DNA of 64,000 nucleotides from Boseongicola aestuarii (GTDB lineage Bacteria; Pseudomonadota; Alphaproteobacteria; Rhodobacterales; Rhodobacteraceae), in contig NZ_FXXQ01000002.1 of the NCBI RefSeq assembly GCF_900184815.1, positions 372,001 through 436,000 on the forward strand, given 5' to 3'. How positions within the stretch are numbered: position 1 is the stretch's first letter; each line of letters opens with the position of its first letter. A program made the translations under genes and the position numbers. Below are positions 1-8,391 of this stretch, one piece after another. Under the pieces are notes generated by a model. The model did no database searches, was not told where the DNA came from, and worked only from the letters and a program-made list of their open reading frames with translations.

Positions 1-279
1 AATTCGAAGTTTGGTCCGAATGACAATCCGCGTTTCCGGGATCCCGCTGGTATTCTTCACGTCACGCCGTTCAAGGATCGGGCATTCCACATCCGTATCG
101 CGCGCATCGTCATCGAACCGCGTGTGAAAGTGAACCCAAGGCATCCCGTCCCGTTCGAAGGTGACGATTTCTGTCGCGTGAAGCGCAGAGGTACGAGCGC
201 CCGTGTCGATCTTCGCTTTGAGGTTCGTAAGTCCGAGAAGCGGCAGATCAACCCGCTCCTGCCAGCCGACAACGAGCAT
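1..279 (-). CDS. Retropepsin-like ATP-dependent zinc protease family protein (RimK-associated), 3' end outside window
   Basis: The reading frame starts with ATG at 279 and stays open to the window edge, giving 93 residues. Residues 1-40 contain the hallmark IDTGARTSALHA, the aspartic-protease-like DTGA loop of the Pfam family PF05618 (putative ATP-dependent zinc protease), followed by WVHFHTR and the segment ending in RRDVKNTSGIPETRIVIRT. Family members are about 140-170 residues, so roughly the last third lies outside. GGAGA about eight bases upstream supports this start. In many proteobacteria this gene sits beside rimK (ribosomal protein S6 glutamate ligase); that neighbour would be outside the window. 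The biochemical activity of the family is not firmly established, so 'protease' is a family name. Confidence 0.85.
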   Translation of the reverse strand, partial: MLVVGWQERVDLPLLGLTNLKAKIDTGARTSALHATEIVTFERDGMPWVHFHTRFDDDARDTDVECPILERRDVKNTSGIPETRIVIRTKLRI

Positions 280-888
280 ATGAGTCGTCTCCAGTGTTCG
301 CAATTGCGGGCAATATGGCAGCTTTGCGCGTAATTACAAACCACAGGAGGCTAACCCAGTTTTTGACTTGATTTCATATAGTTGAAGGGAAACTTGGGCG
401 AAGCGGAGGGCCTCACCCGCTCTCAAGAGCCCACTTATCCCAAGTTCGAATTGCCACTGGCCGGGCCATTCCCGAACTCAACCAAGGAACCAGCATTGCT
501 CCATGAAGCCTAGGTGACGCACAAATCCACTCGTCACCAGTACTCCAGCACCTGGGCTGGGCCTCCAAATGGATGACAAACGCGAAACAGTTCTTTGAAA
601 AGCTTTCTGGCCAACGACAGGATCGTGTCCGGTATCCCGTCAAGCCTTTGAGAGAGAACGGCAGTTTTGCTTAGCGCAAGTTTTCGGTTCATCGTAATCC
701 CTGAAGGGATATGAAACGAGAACAAAGACAGGGTCGAATGGATCGGCGGACAAACACGTTAAGGAGATCAGGCGTAAGACGCGGCGACGTCACGAAGACT
801 TCGCTTTCAATGCAGTCACTGCCGCCAAGAAACCGGTCGTTGCACTATCGACGGCGGCCATGCCCGCCAAACCCAAGGAACAGTCATT
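280..888. other. 609-bp intergenic stretch, no convincing gene
   Basis: Short open frames occur on both strands but none looks like a known protein. The best is a 52-residue minus-strand frame starting near 692 with AGGGA upstream; its sequence is unrecognised and I do not call it. A 6-2-6 inverted repeat, ATCCCTGAAGGGAT, lies at 697-710. The stretch should contain the divergent promoters for the zinc-protease gene and for the malonyl-CoA synthetase gene. Confidence 0.5.
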
Positions 889-2385
889 GTGACCAATACA
901 CTCTACGATGCGCTCATCGCACCTCATGCAACCAATGGAGCGGTTTTTCTGACGCTTGATGACGGGTCGCGCGTCACATACGCGGAATACGTCGCCCGAG
1001 TGGCGCAATTGGCAAATGTTCTTGGCGATGCAGGCGTGAAGCCGGGCGACAGAGTTGTCGTGCAGGCACCCAAACTTCTGGACACGGTCGCTCTCTATGG
1101 TGCCGCGCTTCAGTCAGGAGCGGTCTACCTGCCACTCAATACCGCGTACACCAAAAGCGAGCTCACCTATTTCATCGAGGACGCAGCCCCTGCACTCATT
1201 GTCTGCGACGTCAGGGACGAAACCGAAGTTTCAGACGCGGCGCAGAAAAAAACGCCAGTGCTGACTCTGGCGAAAGCCGGTGATGGCACAATTTCACGTA
1301 AGGCGAACGGGAAATCCAAGTCCTTTCAAACAGTGCCGCGCGGGCCCGATGACCTCGCGGCACTTCTCTACACCTCGGGCACGACAGGGCGCTCCAAGGG
1401 CGCGATGCTGTCCCACAAGAACTTGCTATCCAATGCCGCAAGCCTCGCCGATCTTTGGCACATCACTCGGAACGACCGTTTGGTCCATGCCTTGCCGATC
1501 TTTCACACCCATGGCTTGTTCGTGGCGATGAACACATCGCTCCTGGCCGGAGCAGAGGTGCGATTGATGGCGGATTTCGACCTTGATACAATCATCGCGG
1601 AAATTCCTGCATCGACGCTTCTGATGGGCGTTCCGACCTTCTACACGCGGCTGCTTGCTGATCCGCGCCTGACCAGGTCCCTCGTCGAGAACATGCGCCT
1701 GTTCGTGTCGGGTTCCGCCCCGCTTCTGGCCGAGACCCACACCGCATTTGAAGACCGCACCGGTCACCGCATCCTTGAACGCTACGGCATGACGGAAACC
1801 AATATGATCACATCAAATCCCTATGAAGCTGAACGACTGGCCGGCACCGTTGGGTATGCCTTGCCCGGCACCGAAGTTGAGATCACCGACGGCGGCACAC
1901 CCGTTGCCCCTGGCCAGGTTGGTATGATCGAAGTACGCGGCGACAATGTGTTCCAAGGCTACTGGAACATGCCCGAGAAAACCGCGGAAGAGCTTCGTGA
2001 TAACGGCTTCTTCATCACCGGCGATCTCGGGGTCAAATCAGAAGACGGTCGCATTTCCATTGTCGGGCGGCAAAAGGATCTGATCATTTCCGGGGGCTAC
2101 AACATTTACCCCAAGGAAATCGAAGACGTGATCAACGACATCGATGGCGTGGTCGAGAGCGCGGTCTTCGGCGTTCCGAACGCCGACTTCGGAGAAAGCG
2201 TCTTTGCGGCGGTCGTCTGTCAGGACCCAAGCCTGTCCGAAGACGATATCGCCTCCAAGGTTGAACCCAAGCTGGCGCGGTTCAAACACCCCAGACGCTA
2301 TATTCTGAAGGACGCGCTCCCCCGCAACACGATGGGCAAGGTCCAAAAGAACATCCTGCGCAAGACTTATGGCGACAGCGAATAA
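889..2385 (+). CDS. matB: Malonyl-CoA synthetase (malonate--CoA ligase)
   Basis: A 498-residue acyl-adenylate-forming enzyme that would activate malonate to malonyl-CoA with ATP in the cytoplasm. The AMP-binding P-loop YTSGTTGRSKGAMLSH lies near residues 160-176, ERYGMTETN near 296, the adenylate-binding GDLG near 377, the hinge GRQKDLIISGGYNIYPKE near 393-411, and the C-terminal catalytic lysine in PRNTMGKVQKN near 480. The combination ERYGMTETNM, GYWNMPEKT and LPRNTMGKVQKN closely matches characterised rhizobial and Rhodopseudomonas MatB proteins, which separates it from generic acyl-CoA synthetases. Start is GTG at 889 with AAGGA eight bases upstream. No malonyl-CoA decarboxylase (matA) or malonate carrier (matC) gene lies beside it in the window. 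Confidence 0.88.
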   Translation: MTNTLYDALIAPHATNGAVFLTLDDGSRVTYAEYVARVAQLANVLGDAGVKPGDRVVVQAPKLLDTVALYGAALQSGAVYLPLNTAYTKSELTYFIEDAAPALIVCDVRDETEVSDAAQKKTPVLTLAKAGDGTISRKANGKSKSFQTVPRGPDDLAALLYTSGTTGRSKGAMLSHKNLLSNAASLADLWHITRNDRLVHALPIFHTHGLFVAMNTSLLAGAEVRLMADFDLDTIIAEIPASTLLMGVPTFYTRLLADPRLTRSLVENMRLFVSGSAPLLAETHTAFEDRTGHRILERYGMTETNMITSNPYEAERLAGTVGYALPGTEVEITDGGTPVAPGQVGMIEVRGDNVFQGYWNMPEKTAEELRDNGFFITGDLGVKSEDGRISIVGRQKDLIISGGYNIYPKEIEDVINDIDGVVESAVFGVPNADFGESVFAAVVCQDPSLSEDDIASKVEPKLARFKHPRRYILKDALPRNTMGKVQKNILRKTYGDSE

Positions 2386-2498
2386 CCGGAAACACCTCAG
2401 AGCGCCGGATGCCGCAAAAGGTAAGAATGCCCGCTTTGCACGATGAAAAACGAGTCTTGCGATGAACCGCCACTCTTGCTGATTGACAGTTTGGCGCG

Positions 2499-2520
2499 GT
2501 CCCTGAGCGCCAACAGGGAC
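2499..2520. terminator. Perfect 7-bp hairpin between convergent genes
   Basis: GTCCCTG at 2499-2505 pairs with CAGGGAC at 2514-2520 around an 8-base loop, in the space between the convergent malonyl-CoA synthetase and decarboxylase genes. There is no T-run on either side, so it is at best a weak or factor-dependent terminator. Confidence 0.3.
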
Positions 2521-2556
2521 AGCACTACTGTCACTATCGAGACCAGATTGCCGGCG

Positions 2557-4857
2557 CTACACCTCATCTTCAGTGGCAACGCAGTCCGCAAAAAACTGAA
2601 TCTGGTTGTTCTCGTCTACCTCTTGCACAAGCCCATGGATATCGGTCTCGAAGCCCGGACATTCGCGCGCGAAGGTTCTGTTGAATTTCAGGTATTCGAC
2701 AATCTTTCTGTTGAAGACTTCGCCCGGAATCAAAAGCGGAATTCCCGGTGGATAGGGTGTGACAAGGCTGGTCGTGATACGTCCCTCAAGGTCGTCGATA
2801 GGCACGCGCCGGGTGGTTCGGGCGGCGATGTGGGAAAACGCGTCCGTCGGCTTCATCGCGGGCACCAGGTCGCTGAGATACATATCGGTCGACAGAACAG
2901 CGACATCGGACTTGGCATAAAGCGAATGGACGTGCTGGCACATATCGCCCAGACCCATTTGTTCATAGCGCGGCTGTTTGGCGCAGAATTTCGGCATGCA
3001 GCGCCACATCGGAACGTTCTTGTCATAATCGTCCTTGAACTGCTGCAACTCGGTCAAAAGCGAATTCCATCGGCCCTTGGTGATCCCGATCGTGAACATG
3101 ATGAAAAAACTGTAGAGGCCAGTTTTCTCGACGACGACACCATGTTCAGCGAGATATTTCGTGACGATGGATGCAGGGATTCCGGAATAGTCAAACTTCC
3201 CGTCCAAATTCATACCCGGCGTGATGATGGTCGCTTTGATAGGGTCCAGCATGTTGAAGCCGGGCGCCATGTCGCCAAAGGCATGCCAGGAGTCTTCGCC
3301 ATCGGACGGCTGCACGCCTTCGGCATTCGTTTTCTTCAATACCCAGTTGTCGGCACTGTCTACGCCTTCTTCGTCCAACTCCTCCGGACCCCAAACCTGG
3401 AACCACCAATCGTTGCCATACTCTTCATCCACCTTTCGCATGGCACGCCGGAAATTGAGCGACTCGATCAGGCTTTCTTCGACAAGTGCACGTCCACCCG
3501 GAGGCTCCATCATCGCAGCAGCCACATCGCAACTTGCAATGATGCTGTATTGAGGGCTGGTCGAGGTGTGCATCAGATACGCTTCATTGAACAGATGCCG
3601 GTCCAGTTTGGTCTTTTTGCTGTCTTGGACCAGAACATGGCTCGCCTGCGAAATCCCTGCCAGAAGTTTGTGGATTGATTGGGTCGAATAGGTCACCGAA
3701 TGGCTCGGCCGGTCGCGCTTGCGCCCCATGGCGTGGAAGGTGCCATAAAACGGGTGAAACGCCGCGTGCGGCAACCATGCCTCGTCGAAATGCAGGTTCT
3801 CGACATAGCCGTCGAGCATGTCCTTGATCGTCTCGGTGTTGTACAGGACCCCGTCATAGGTCGATTGCGTCAGAGTAATGATGCGCGGTTTGACCTTGTC
3901 CGCATCCACATGCGCCAACAGCGGGTTCGAGCGGATCTTCTCCTTGATCGCCTCGATCTCGAACTCGGCCTTCGGGATCGGCCCGATGATGCCATAGTGG
4001 TTTCGTGTCGGCTTCATGAAGACCGGGATAGCGCCCGTCATTATGATGCTGTGCAGAATGGACTTGTGGCAATTCCGGTCAACCACAACCACGTCGCCGG
4101 GAGCGACCGTGTGGTGCCAGACCATCTTGTTTGATGTGCTGGTCCCGTTGGTGACAAAAAAGCAGTGATCGGCGTTGAATATCCTTGCCGCATTCCGCTC
4201 GGACGCGCCGATGGCGCCGTTGTGGTCAAGCAATTGGCCAAGTTCTTCGACCGAGTTGCACACATCTGCCCGCAGCATGTTTTCGCCATAGAACTGGTGG
4301 TACATCTGCCCGATCGGACTTTTTAGAAACGCGACGCCGCCCGAGTGCCCCGGACAGTGCCACGAGTAGGAACCATCCTCGGCATAGTCGAGCAGCGCCT
4401 TGAAGAACGGCGGCTGAATACCTTCGAGATAGGCCTTGGCGTCACGGACGATATGGCGCGCGACGAATTCCGGCGTGTCTTCAAATGTGTGAATGAACCC
4501 ATGAAGTTCACGCAAGATATCGTTGGGCAGATGGCGGCTCGTCTTGGTTTCGCCATAGATATAAATAGGCACATCGTTGTTTTTCCAACGCACCTCTTCG
4601 ATGAAGGACCTCAGGTTCAACACTGCCGGATCAAGATCTGGGCCGGGCGTGAATTCCTCGTCGTCGATCGACAGCACAAATGCACTCGCGCGGGATTGCT
4701 GTTGTGCAAACTGCGACAGATCTCCGTAGCTGGTTGTGCCCAGCACCTCAAAACCTTCGCTCTCGATGGCTTCAGCGATGGCGCGAATGCCCAAGCCAGA
4801 GGAGTTGTCGGAACGGAAGTCCTCGTCGATGATGACGATGGGAAAGCGAAATTTCAT
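2557..4857 (-). CDS. Orn/Lys/Arg decarboxylase (fold type I, PLP), biodegradative size
   Basis: A 766-residue pyridoxal-phosphate enzyme. Residues 1-130 form the receiver-like N-terminal wing domain of this family (VIIDEDFR start). The central PLP domain includes CPGHSGG near 170, HFDEAW near 335 and the Schiff-base lysine in STQSIHKLLAG near 396; the C-terminal domain ends with TSLVTPYPPGIPLLIPGE, typical of the family. It would remove CO2 from a basic amino acid to make cadaverine, agmatine or putrescine. Which substrate cannot be told from motifs I can read; the length fits arginine or lysine decarboxylases. No partner antiporter gene is adjacent, so an acid-resistance cassette like adiA-adiC is not evident. 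GGAG seven bases upstream supports the ATG. Confidence 0.85.
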   Translation of the reverse strand: MKFRFPIVIIDEDFRSDNSSGLGIRAIAEAIESEGFEVLGTTSYGDLSQFAQQQSRASAFVLSIDDEEFTPGPDLDPAVLNLRSFIEEVRWKNNDVPIYIYGETKTSRHLPNDILRELHGFIHTFEDTPEFVARHIVRDAKAYLEGIQPPFFKALLDYAEDGSYSWHCPGHSGGVAFLKSPIGQMYHQFYGENMLRADVCNSVEELGQLLDHNGAIGASERNAARIFNADHCFFVTNGTSTSNKMVWHHTVAPGDVVVVDRNCHKSILHSIIMTGAIPVFMKPTRNHYGIIGPIPKAEFEIEAIKEKIRSNPLLAHVDADKVKPRIITLTQSTYDGVLYNTETIKDMLDGYVENLHFDEAWLPHAAFHPFYGTFHAMGRKRDRPSHSVTYSTQSIHKLLAGISQASHVLVQDSKKTKLDRHLFNEAYLMHTSTSPQYSIIASCDVAAAMMEPPGGRALVEESLIESLNFRRAMRKVDEEYGNDWWFQVWGPEELDEEGVDSADNWVLKKTNAEGVQPSDGEDSWHAFGDMAPGFNMLDPIKATIITPGMNLDGKFDYSGIPASIVTKYLAEHGVVVEKTGLYSFFIMFTIGITKGRWNSLLTELQQFKDDYDKNVPMWRCMPKFCAKQPRYEQMGLGDMCQHVHSLYAKSDVAVLSTDMYLSDLVPAMKPTDAFSHIAARTTRRVPIDDLEGRITTSLVTPYPPGIPLLIPGEVFNRKIVEYLKFNRTFARECPGFETDIHGLVQEVDENNQIQFFADCVATEDEV

Positions 4858-5379
4858 TGAAAGCTCCAGTAGGGCAGGATCAGTCTGTGTTGTCTTTCTG
4901 GCGATGCGCTTTTTTCGTCAATCGCCCGAGTCGAGAATCTCGAAGTCATGTCTCCATTGTTATACCGGTCGTCAAGGCGCAAGCAGAGATACTTTGTACC
5001 CTCCAAAACAAGAGGGTTTCTCATTTAACTACGGCATACCGACGATGGCCACATGAGGGTCGCGCGCAAACCTGGCACCAAAGCCCCCGATCTGACCAGC
5101 GTGCCGCCTCTGCCGGATTGGCGGTCGCTGGTTAAAGGCGCGTGGCGGCCACTCGCCCCCCTACTTGCAAGGGCACGGAGGCGATCCATTGAATCCGGAA
5201 GGACATGGTTTGCCGGCAACTGCGTGACGCTGACCTTGGGGGATAAGCGTTCAATGTAAATGTCCGCTGGTCTTGACCAAGCGCACGTCGCCAGCAGCGA
5301 AGCAATCGATCTTCAAGGTAACTGGCCAACGGCACGCTCCAACCGGGTTGAGCATCCGCCTTTTCGATTCCTGTGCGCC
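4858..5379. other. 522-bp intergenic stretch, no convincing gene
   Basis: Three short open frames (up to 92 codons) cover this region but have Arg/Trp-rich, low-complexity translations and no recognisable motif. It must hold the promoter of the decarboxylase gene, which reads away from it. One isolated TCGTCGGTAT (minus strand, around 5035) resembles a unit of the 11-bp repeats found elsewhere in the window, probably by chance. Confidence 0.45.
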
Positions 5380-5793
5380 CTAGGCAGAAGTCACGCCGCG
5401 CCCGGAAATCATTCCAAGCTCCGCGCAGGCACGCAAAATCATGTTGAAATTCTCTCGCTTCAGCTTCTCTGCACCTTCGTCGGCGGAATTTTGTGTAAGT
5501 ATGATCGTACGATCAATATGTCCGATGGATTCAATCTTGGAGATGTCACGACCGATATCGTCCAATGCGTCAAGCAGGATCAAGACCAGATTTCCTCTCA
5601 GCCAGGGAAGCGTCGGGATAGCCAAAAGCCTCTCGAATACATCTTTGGCATCATCGCAAAACCCGGCCACAACGACTTGCGGGCCGACCTTTGTGCCGAC
5701 AATGCGATAGCCAAAGATGGAACCGGTCGTTTGAGTGGTGAAGACTTCAAAGTTGCCGCCTTCACGCGCGGCAAAGGTATGCCAATTCGACAC
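5380..5793 (-). CDS. Short AstE/AspA-like (M14 family) protein lacking the zinc motif
   Basis: A 137-residue protein. Its middle part, roughly GPQVVVAGFCDDAKDVFERL then LPWLRGNLVLILL, matches in order the start of the succinylglutamate desuccinylase/aspartoacylase fold, where a family member would read G-P-x-(hydrophobic)-x-G-(N/V)-H-G-D-E followed by R-G-x-(L/V)-(hydrophobic). Here the zinc-binding HGDE position reads CDDAKD, and the protein stops about where the catalytic half would begin. I see this directly; the homology itself is inference. If correct it is a catalytically dead or regulatory remnant. It is transcribed on the same strand as the DUF481 gene but a hairpin separates them. 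Confidence 0.55.
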   Translation of the reverse strand: MSNWHTFAAREGGNFEVFTTQTTGSIFGYRIVGTKVGPQVVVAGFCDDAKDVFERLLAIPTLPWLRGNLVLILLDALDDIGRDISKIESIGHIDRTIILTQNSADEGAEKLKRENFNMILRACAELGMISGRGVTSA

Positions 5794-5829
5794 TGTAAGC
5801 CCCTATTCAACGATTCCAGAAATGAAGAA

Positions 5830-5849
5830 GGGGCGGATTGCTCCGCCCC
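5830..5849 (-). terminator. Intrinsic-type terminator after the DUF481 gene
   Basis: GGGGCGGA (5830-5837) and TCCGCCCC (5842-5849) form a perfect 8-bp stem with a 4-base loop. Read on the minus strand it is followed by TTCTTCATTTC, a weak T-rich tail, 28 bases after the DUF481 stop codon. Confidence 0.65.
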
Positions 5850-5876
5850 CTGTTGCCACGAGGGAAATCGCGGGCC

Positions 5877-6710
5877 TTAGTTGAACGAGTAGACCAACGA
5901 AACACCGAAAGTGTTGTCGGTGCTTTTCGCTGTGCCGGGCTCGGAGTGGAACTCGGTCAGGATGCTCGTGCGCAGTGCCAATGTGTCGGTCATTGCGACG
6001 TTCAAGGCGAGGTCGTTGAAGATCACATCGTCAGACGAGGACAGGATGATGTCCGTGTCGTTCGTCAGGAACAATGTGTCCGTCAGCTTATGAGCATAGT
6101 CCGAGGAGATGCCGAAAGCGCCTTCGCTTACGTCAGCCGAACCGATGTCGTTGAGGTTTGCAAAGCGGTAGCCGGGACCGGCTTGAACCGACCACTGACG
6201 CTCCGCGTCGTTGTAGATGCGGTAACCAGCACCAAAGCTGACGAATGTGTCAGATTCGTACTGAGCGTCCGTCGCACCATCTGCCGAACCCTGAATTTTT
6301 GCAAAGCCGAAGGTCGACGGGTTGAAGTCACGTGTGTACTCAAGCCCATAGAACAGGCTCTCTTCAGACGCCGAGTCATCGTCATCGCTATAGGCATAGT
6401 TCAACTGCAGTTCGATGCCGTTCGGACCCCAGACATAGTTCATGTCCGAACCGATACCGATGTTCAGTGTCTCGCTATTGCCGCTTTGCGCAATACCGCG
6501 CAGCGCAACCGAGCCATTGAATCCCTGAGGGCGGCCTTCGTTGCCGAAGCGGTCAAGCTCGCGCTCTGCATCGTCTTCGATGGCTTCGATCAGGTCTTCG
6601 TTCAGATCGCCTGCAACGCTGTCACGGCCAATCAGAGTCTGTGTAAAGCCAGGTGCGGCAATCATCAGGGCAAGCGCGGATACGGTCGCCAGTTTCAGTG
6701 TCTTATTCAT
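5877..6710 (-). CDS. DUF481 (YdiY-like) outer-membrane beta-barrel protein
   Basis: A 277-residue secreted protein. The first 24 residues are a Sec signal peptide (MNKTLKLATVSALALMIAAP, cleavage after GFTQ or nearby). From about residue 60 the chain alternates short polar and aromatic strands (SVALRGIAQSGNSET, GIELQLNYAYS, WSVQAGPGYRF) and ends with the outer-membrane C-terminal signature GVSLVYSFN, terminal Phe-Asn. The opening strand pattern with GNSET is typical of DUF481 proteins, related to the salt-induced YdiY. Function of the family is not known; a barrel in the outer membrane is the likely location. The LysR gene lies upstream in the same direction. Confidence 0.8.
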   Translation of the reverse strand: MNKTLKLATVSALALMIAAPGFTQTLIGRDSVAGDLNEDLIEAIEDDAERELDRFGNEGRPQGFNGSVALRGIAQSGNSETLNIGIGSDMNYVWGPNGIELQLNYAYSDDDDSASEESLFYGLEYTRDFNPSTFGFAKIQGSADGATDAQYESDTFVSFGAGYRIYNDAERQWSVQAGPGYRFANLNDIGSADVSEGAFGISSDYAHKLTDTLFLTNDTDIILSSSDDVIFNDLALNVAMTDTLALRTSILTEFHSEPGTAKSTDNTFGVSLVYSFN

Positions 6711-6852
6711 GGGTCATTCCTTTCCCAAAGAAGTGTGACCCGACCCAGAAGGGCGGGAGCAATTCCTGCTGACACTGCATGTAGGTAAGTTTTATCTACA
6801 AGGAAAATTCAAAATAATTACGCTTAAAACAAGTATTACTCATCTTAAAGAT

Positions 6853-7779
6853 TTATTCAGCGTTTCCCGTCCCTTCGGCTGCGTCGCCGTCACTGATGTC
6901 TTTCAATTCAGCGATCACCGAGTTCTGATCCGCTTCGATTTGTGATTGAATTGCGACAAGTGTCTTCTCCGCAGTCGCTCGCACTTCCGTATCAAGATCG
7001 TCGCGCCAGACTGACCAGATCGGATAGGGAAACGCCGGGGCGCCTGGAACAAGGTGCAGCCGCCCTTCATCAAGATAACGTTTTATGTATCGCGCTGGAA
7101 GATAGGCCGCCGCCTGCCGCATGACGACGTAGTCAGCGGCCATGGCACCGAGCGAAAGCGTCAATCCAGGGTTCGTTAGTTCAGGGAACTGAAGGGCATG
7201 CGCATGCACGAATTCCGGACCCCAGTCGACGAAAACATAGTGAGGAGCGACCTCGTCGAGGGTCATTTCAAAAGACGACGCCATCACAAGCTCTTCATCC
7301 ATGACCCTGCGCGCGCTCAGTCCCGGTCGAAGCTGCGGCGTGTACATCAGGCCAATCTGCACAATTCCTTCCACCAGAAACCGGGTCAGTCGATCCGGCA
7401 TCCCAATCTCCGCTCTTACGTTGAGCGTCGGCATTGTTACCTGCATCAGGTCAATCCACCGGAAACCCAGTCGTGGCCAAAGCGAGTATTGCGCTCCGAC
7501 TGTCAGCGACCTGGAATATCCTTCGGGGACGCCGATCTGCTGGCGGGCTTCCTCCCAGATCTTGATTAGTGAGAGCGCATAACGTTCGAATTCGCGGCCC
7601 GCGGACGTCAGTTCAGCCCCCGACTTCGAGCGTAGGAACAATTGCTTGCCAAGCGAGTCCTCAAGACGTTGCACGCGAAGGCTTACGGCGGACTGGGTGA
7701 CAAAGAGTCGATCACTGGCGTTTACGAAGGACCCTGTGGCTGCGACTTCGAGAAAGGTGCGTATAAGAGCAATATCCAT
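6853..7779 (-). CDS. LysR-family transcriptional regulator
   Basis: A 308-residue regulator. The N-terminal winged helix-turn-helix (residues 1-60) reads MDIALIRTFLEVAATGSFV then VTQSAVSLRVQRLEDSLG and LFLR, the standard LysR DNA-binding pattern; residues 90-285 form the periplasmic-binding-like effector domain. The C-terminal 20 residues are acidic and Gly-rich. The gene diverges from a small lipoprotein gene, and a perfect palindrome lies between them (7822-7840). DUF481 gene follows 142 bases downstream. LysR proteins usually control a divergent neighbour and themselves, but the effector and regulon cannot be told here. Confidence 0.9.
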   Translation of the reverse strand: MDIALIRTFLEVAATGSFVNASDRLFVTQSAVSLRVQRLEDSLGKQLFLRSKSGAELTSAGREFERYALSLIKIWEEARQQIGVPEGYSRSLTVGAQYSLWPRLGFRWIDLMQVTMPTLNVRAEIGMPDRLTRFLVEGIVQIGLMYTPQLRPGLSARRVMDEELVMASSFEMTLDEVAPHYVFVDWGPEFVHAHALQFPELTNPGLTLSLGAMAADYVVMRQAAAYLPARYIKRYLDEGRLHLVPGAPAFPYPIWSVWRDDLDTEVRATAEKTLVAIQSQIEADQNSVIAELKDISDGDAAEGTGNAE

Positions 7780-7821
7780 CAGAACGTTCCATGAGCAATA
7801 ATCGCTTCAAACCCATTTATT

Positions 7822-7840
7822 ATTCGTTTTTCTAACGAAT
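7822..7840. promoter_or_regulatory. Candidate LysR operator (7-5-7 palindrome)
   Basis: ATTCGTT (7822-7828), spacer TTTCT, AACGAAT (7834-7840) is a perfect inverted repeat 43 bases upstream of the LysR start and 146 bases before the divergent lipoprotein gene. It contains the T-N11-A form expected of LysR-family binding sites. Binding is inferred from position and symmetry only. Confidence 0.5.
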
Positions 7841-7985
7841 TGAAACCGCATATCTACGCCTCGTGGAAGCAGAACACGACCGAGTGAATCGCCATGGAAG
7901 TCACGGGGCCAATGCCCCTTCGCAAAGGCTCCGGCGTCTGCTTCCACACAACGCAAGAAACCCTTTTTGGGAAGAGGAGCACGAA

Positions 7986-8189
7986 ATGAAACTGTTTGAT
8001 GCGCGTAAAGCCACTGCCGCCACGCTGATTGCTGCCGTTGTCGGCCTGTCAGCCTGTTCGTCCGATCAAGTGATTGACAACACGGTAGGCGTCGCAGCGG
8101 GGGGCACCAAGATCGTAGCCAAAGGCGCGGTCGGCGCTGGCAAGTTGGTCTACAAAGGCGGCAAAGCCATTGTCGGCGGCAACGAGTGA
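7986..8189 (+). CDS. Small lipoprotein, unknown function
   Basis: A 67-residue protein with a lipoprotein signal: MKLFDARK followed by a hydrophobic stretch and the lipobox L-S-A-C at about residues 21-24. The mature part is short and Gly/Val/Lys-rich (GGTKIVAKGAVGAGKLVYKG), lacking aromatic residues except one Tyr, and looks like a repeat of a hydrophobic-Gly-Lys pattern that may lie on a membrane surface. An upstream in-frame ATG exists at 7863, but GAGGAG at six bases before 7986 and the signal peptide fix the start here. A strong terminator follows. Confidence 0.75.
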   Translation: MKLFDARKATAATLIAAVVGLSACSSDQVIDNTVGVAAGGTKIVAKGAVGAGKLVYKGGKAIVGGNE

Positions 8190-8235
8190 ACTGCCAGCAG
8201 CACAGCCCGGGGCACTTCCGGACAGACCATATTTC

Positions 8236-8264
8236 AGCGCTCGCCATGTGTCTTGGCGGGCGCT
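8236..8264 (+). terminator. Intrinsic terminator of the small lipoprotein gene
   Basis: AGCGCTCGCCA (8236-8246) and TGGCGGGCGCT (8254-8264) form an 11-bp stem with one G-T pair and a 7-base loop, followed by TTCTTG. It lies about 47 bases after the lipoprotein stop. Confidence 0.75.
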
Positions 8265-8391
8265 TTCTTGTGAGAGAGGAACGCCATCCATAACAGCCGA
8301 TAGCGCTTGGAGCATTCGGCTATCGGCCACCATTCGGAGCCTCTTCAACCGGGCGCGCAAGTCACACCCGATGAGTTCCGCAGCATCCGCC

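Noticed and set aside
441-470. AGTTCGAATTGCC resembling a tRNA T-arm
   Set aside because: No matching acceptor, D or anticodon stems can be built around it.
2443-3678. 411-codon open frame antisense to the decarboxylase gene
   Set aside because: His/Arg-rich translation without motifs; the minus-strand gene is clear.
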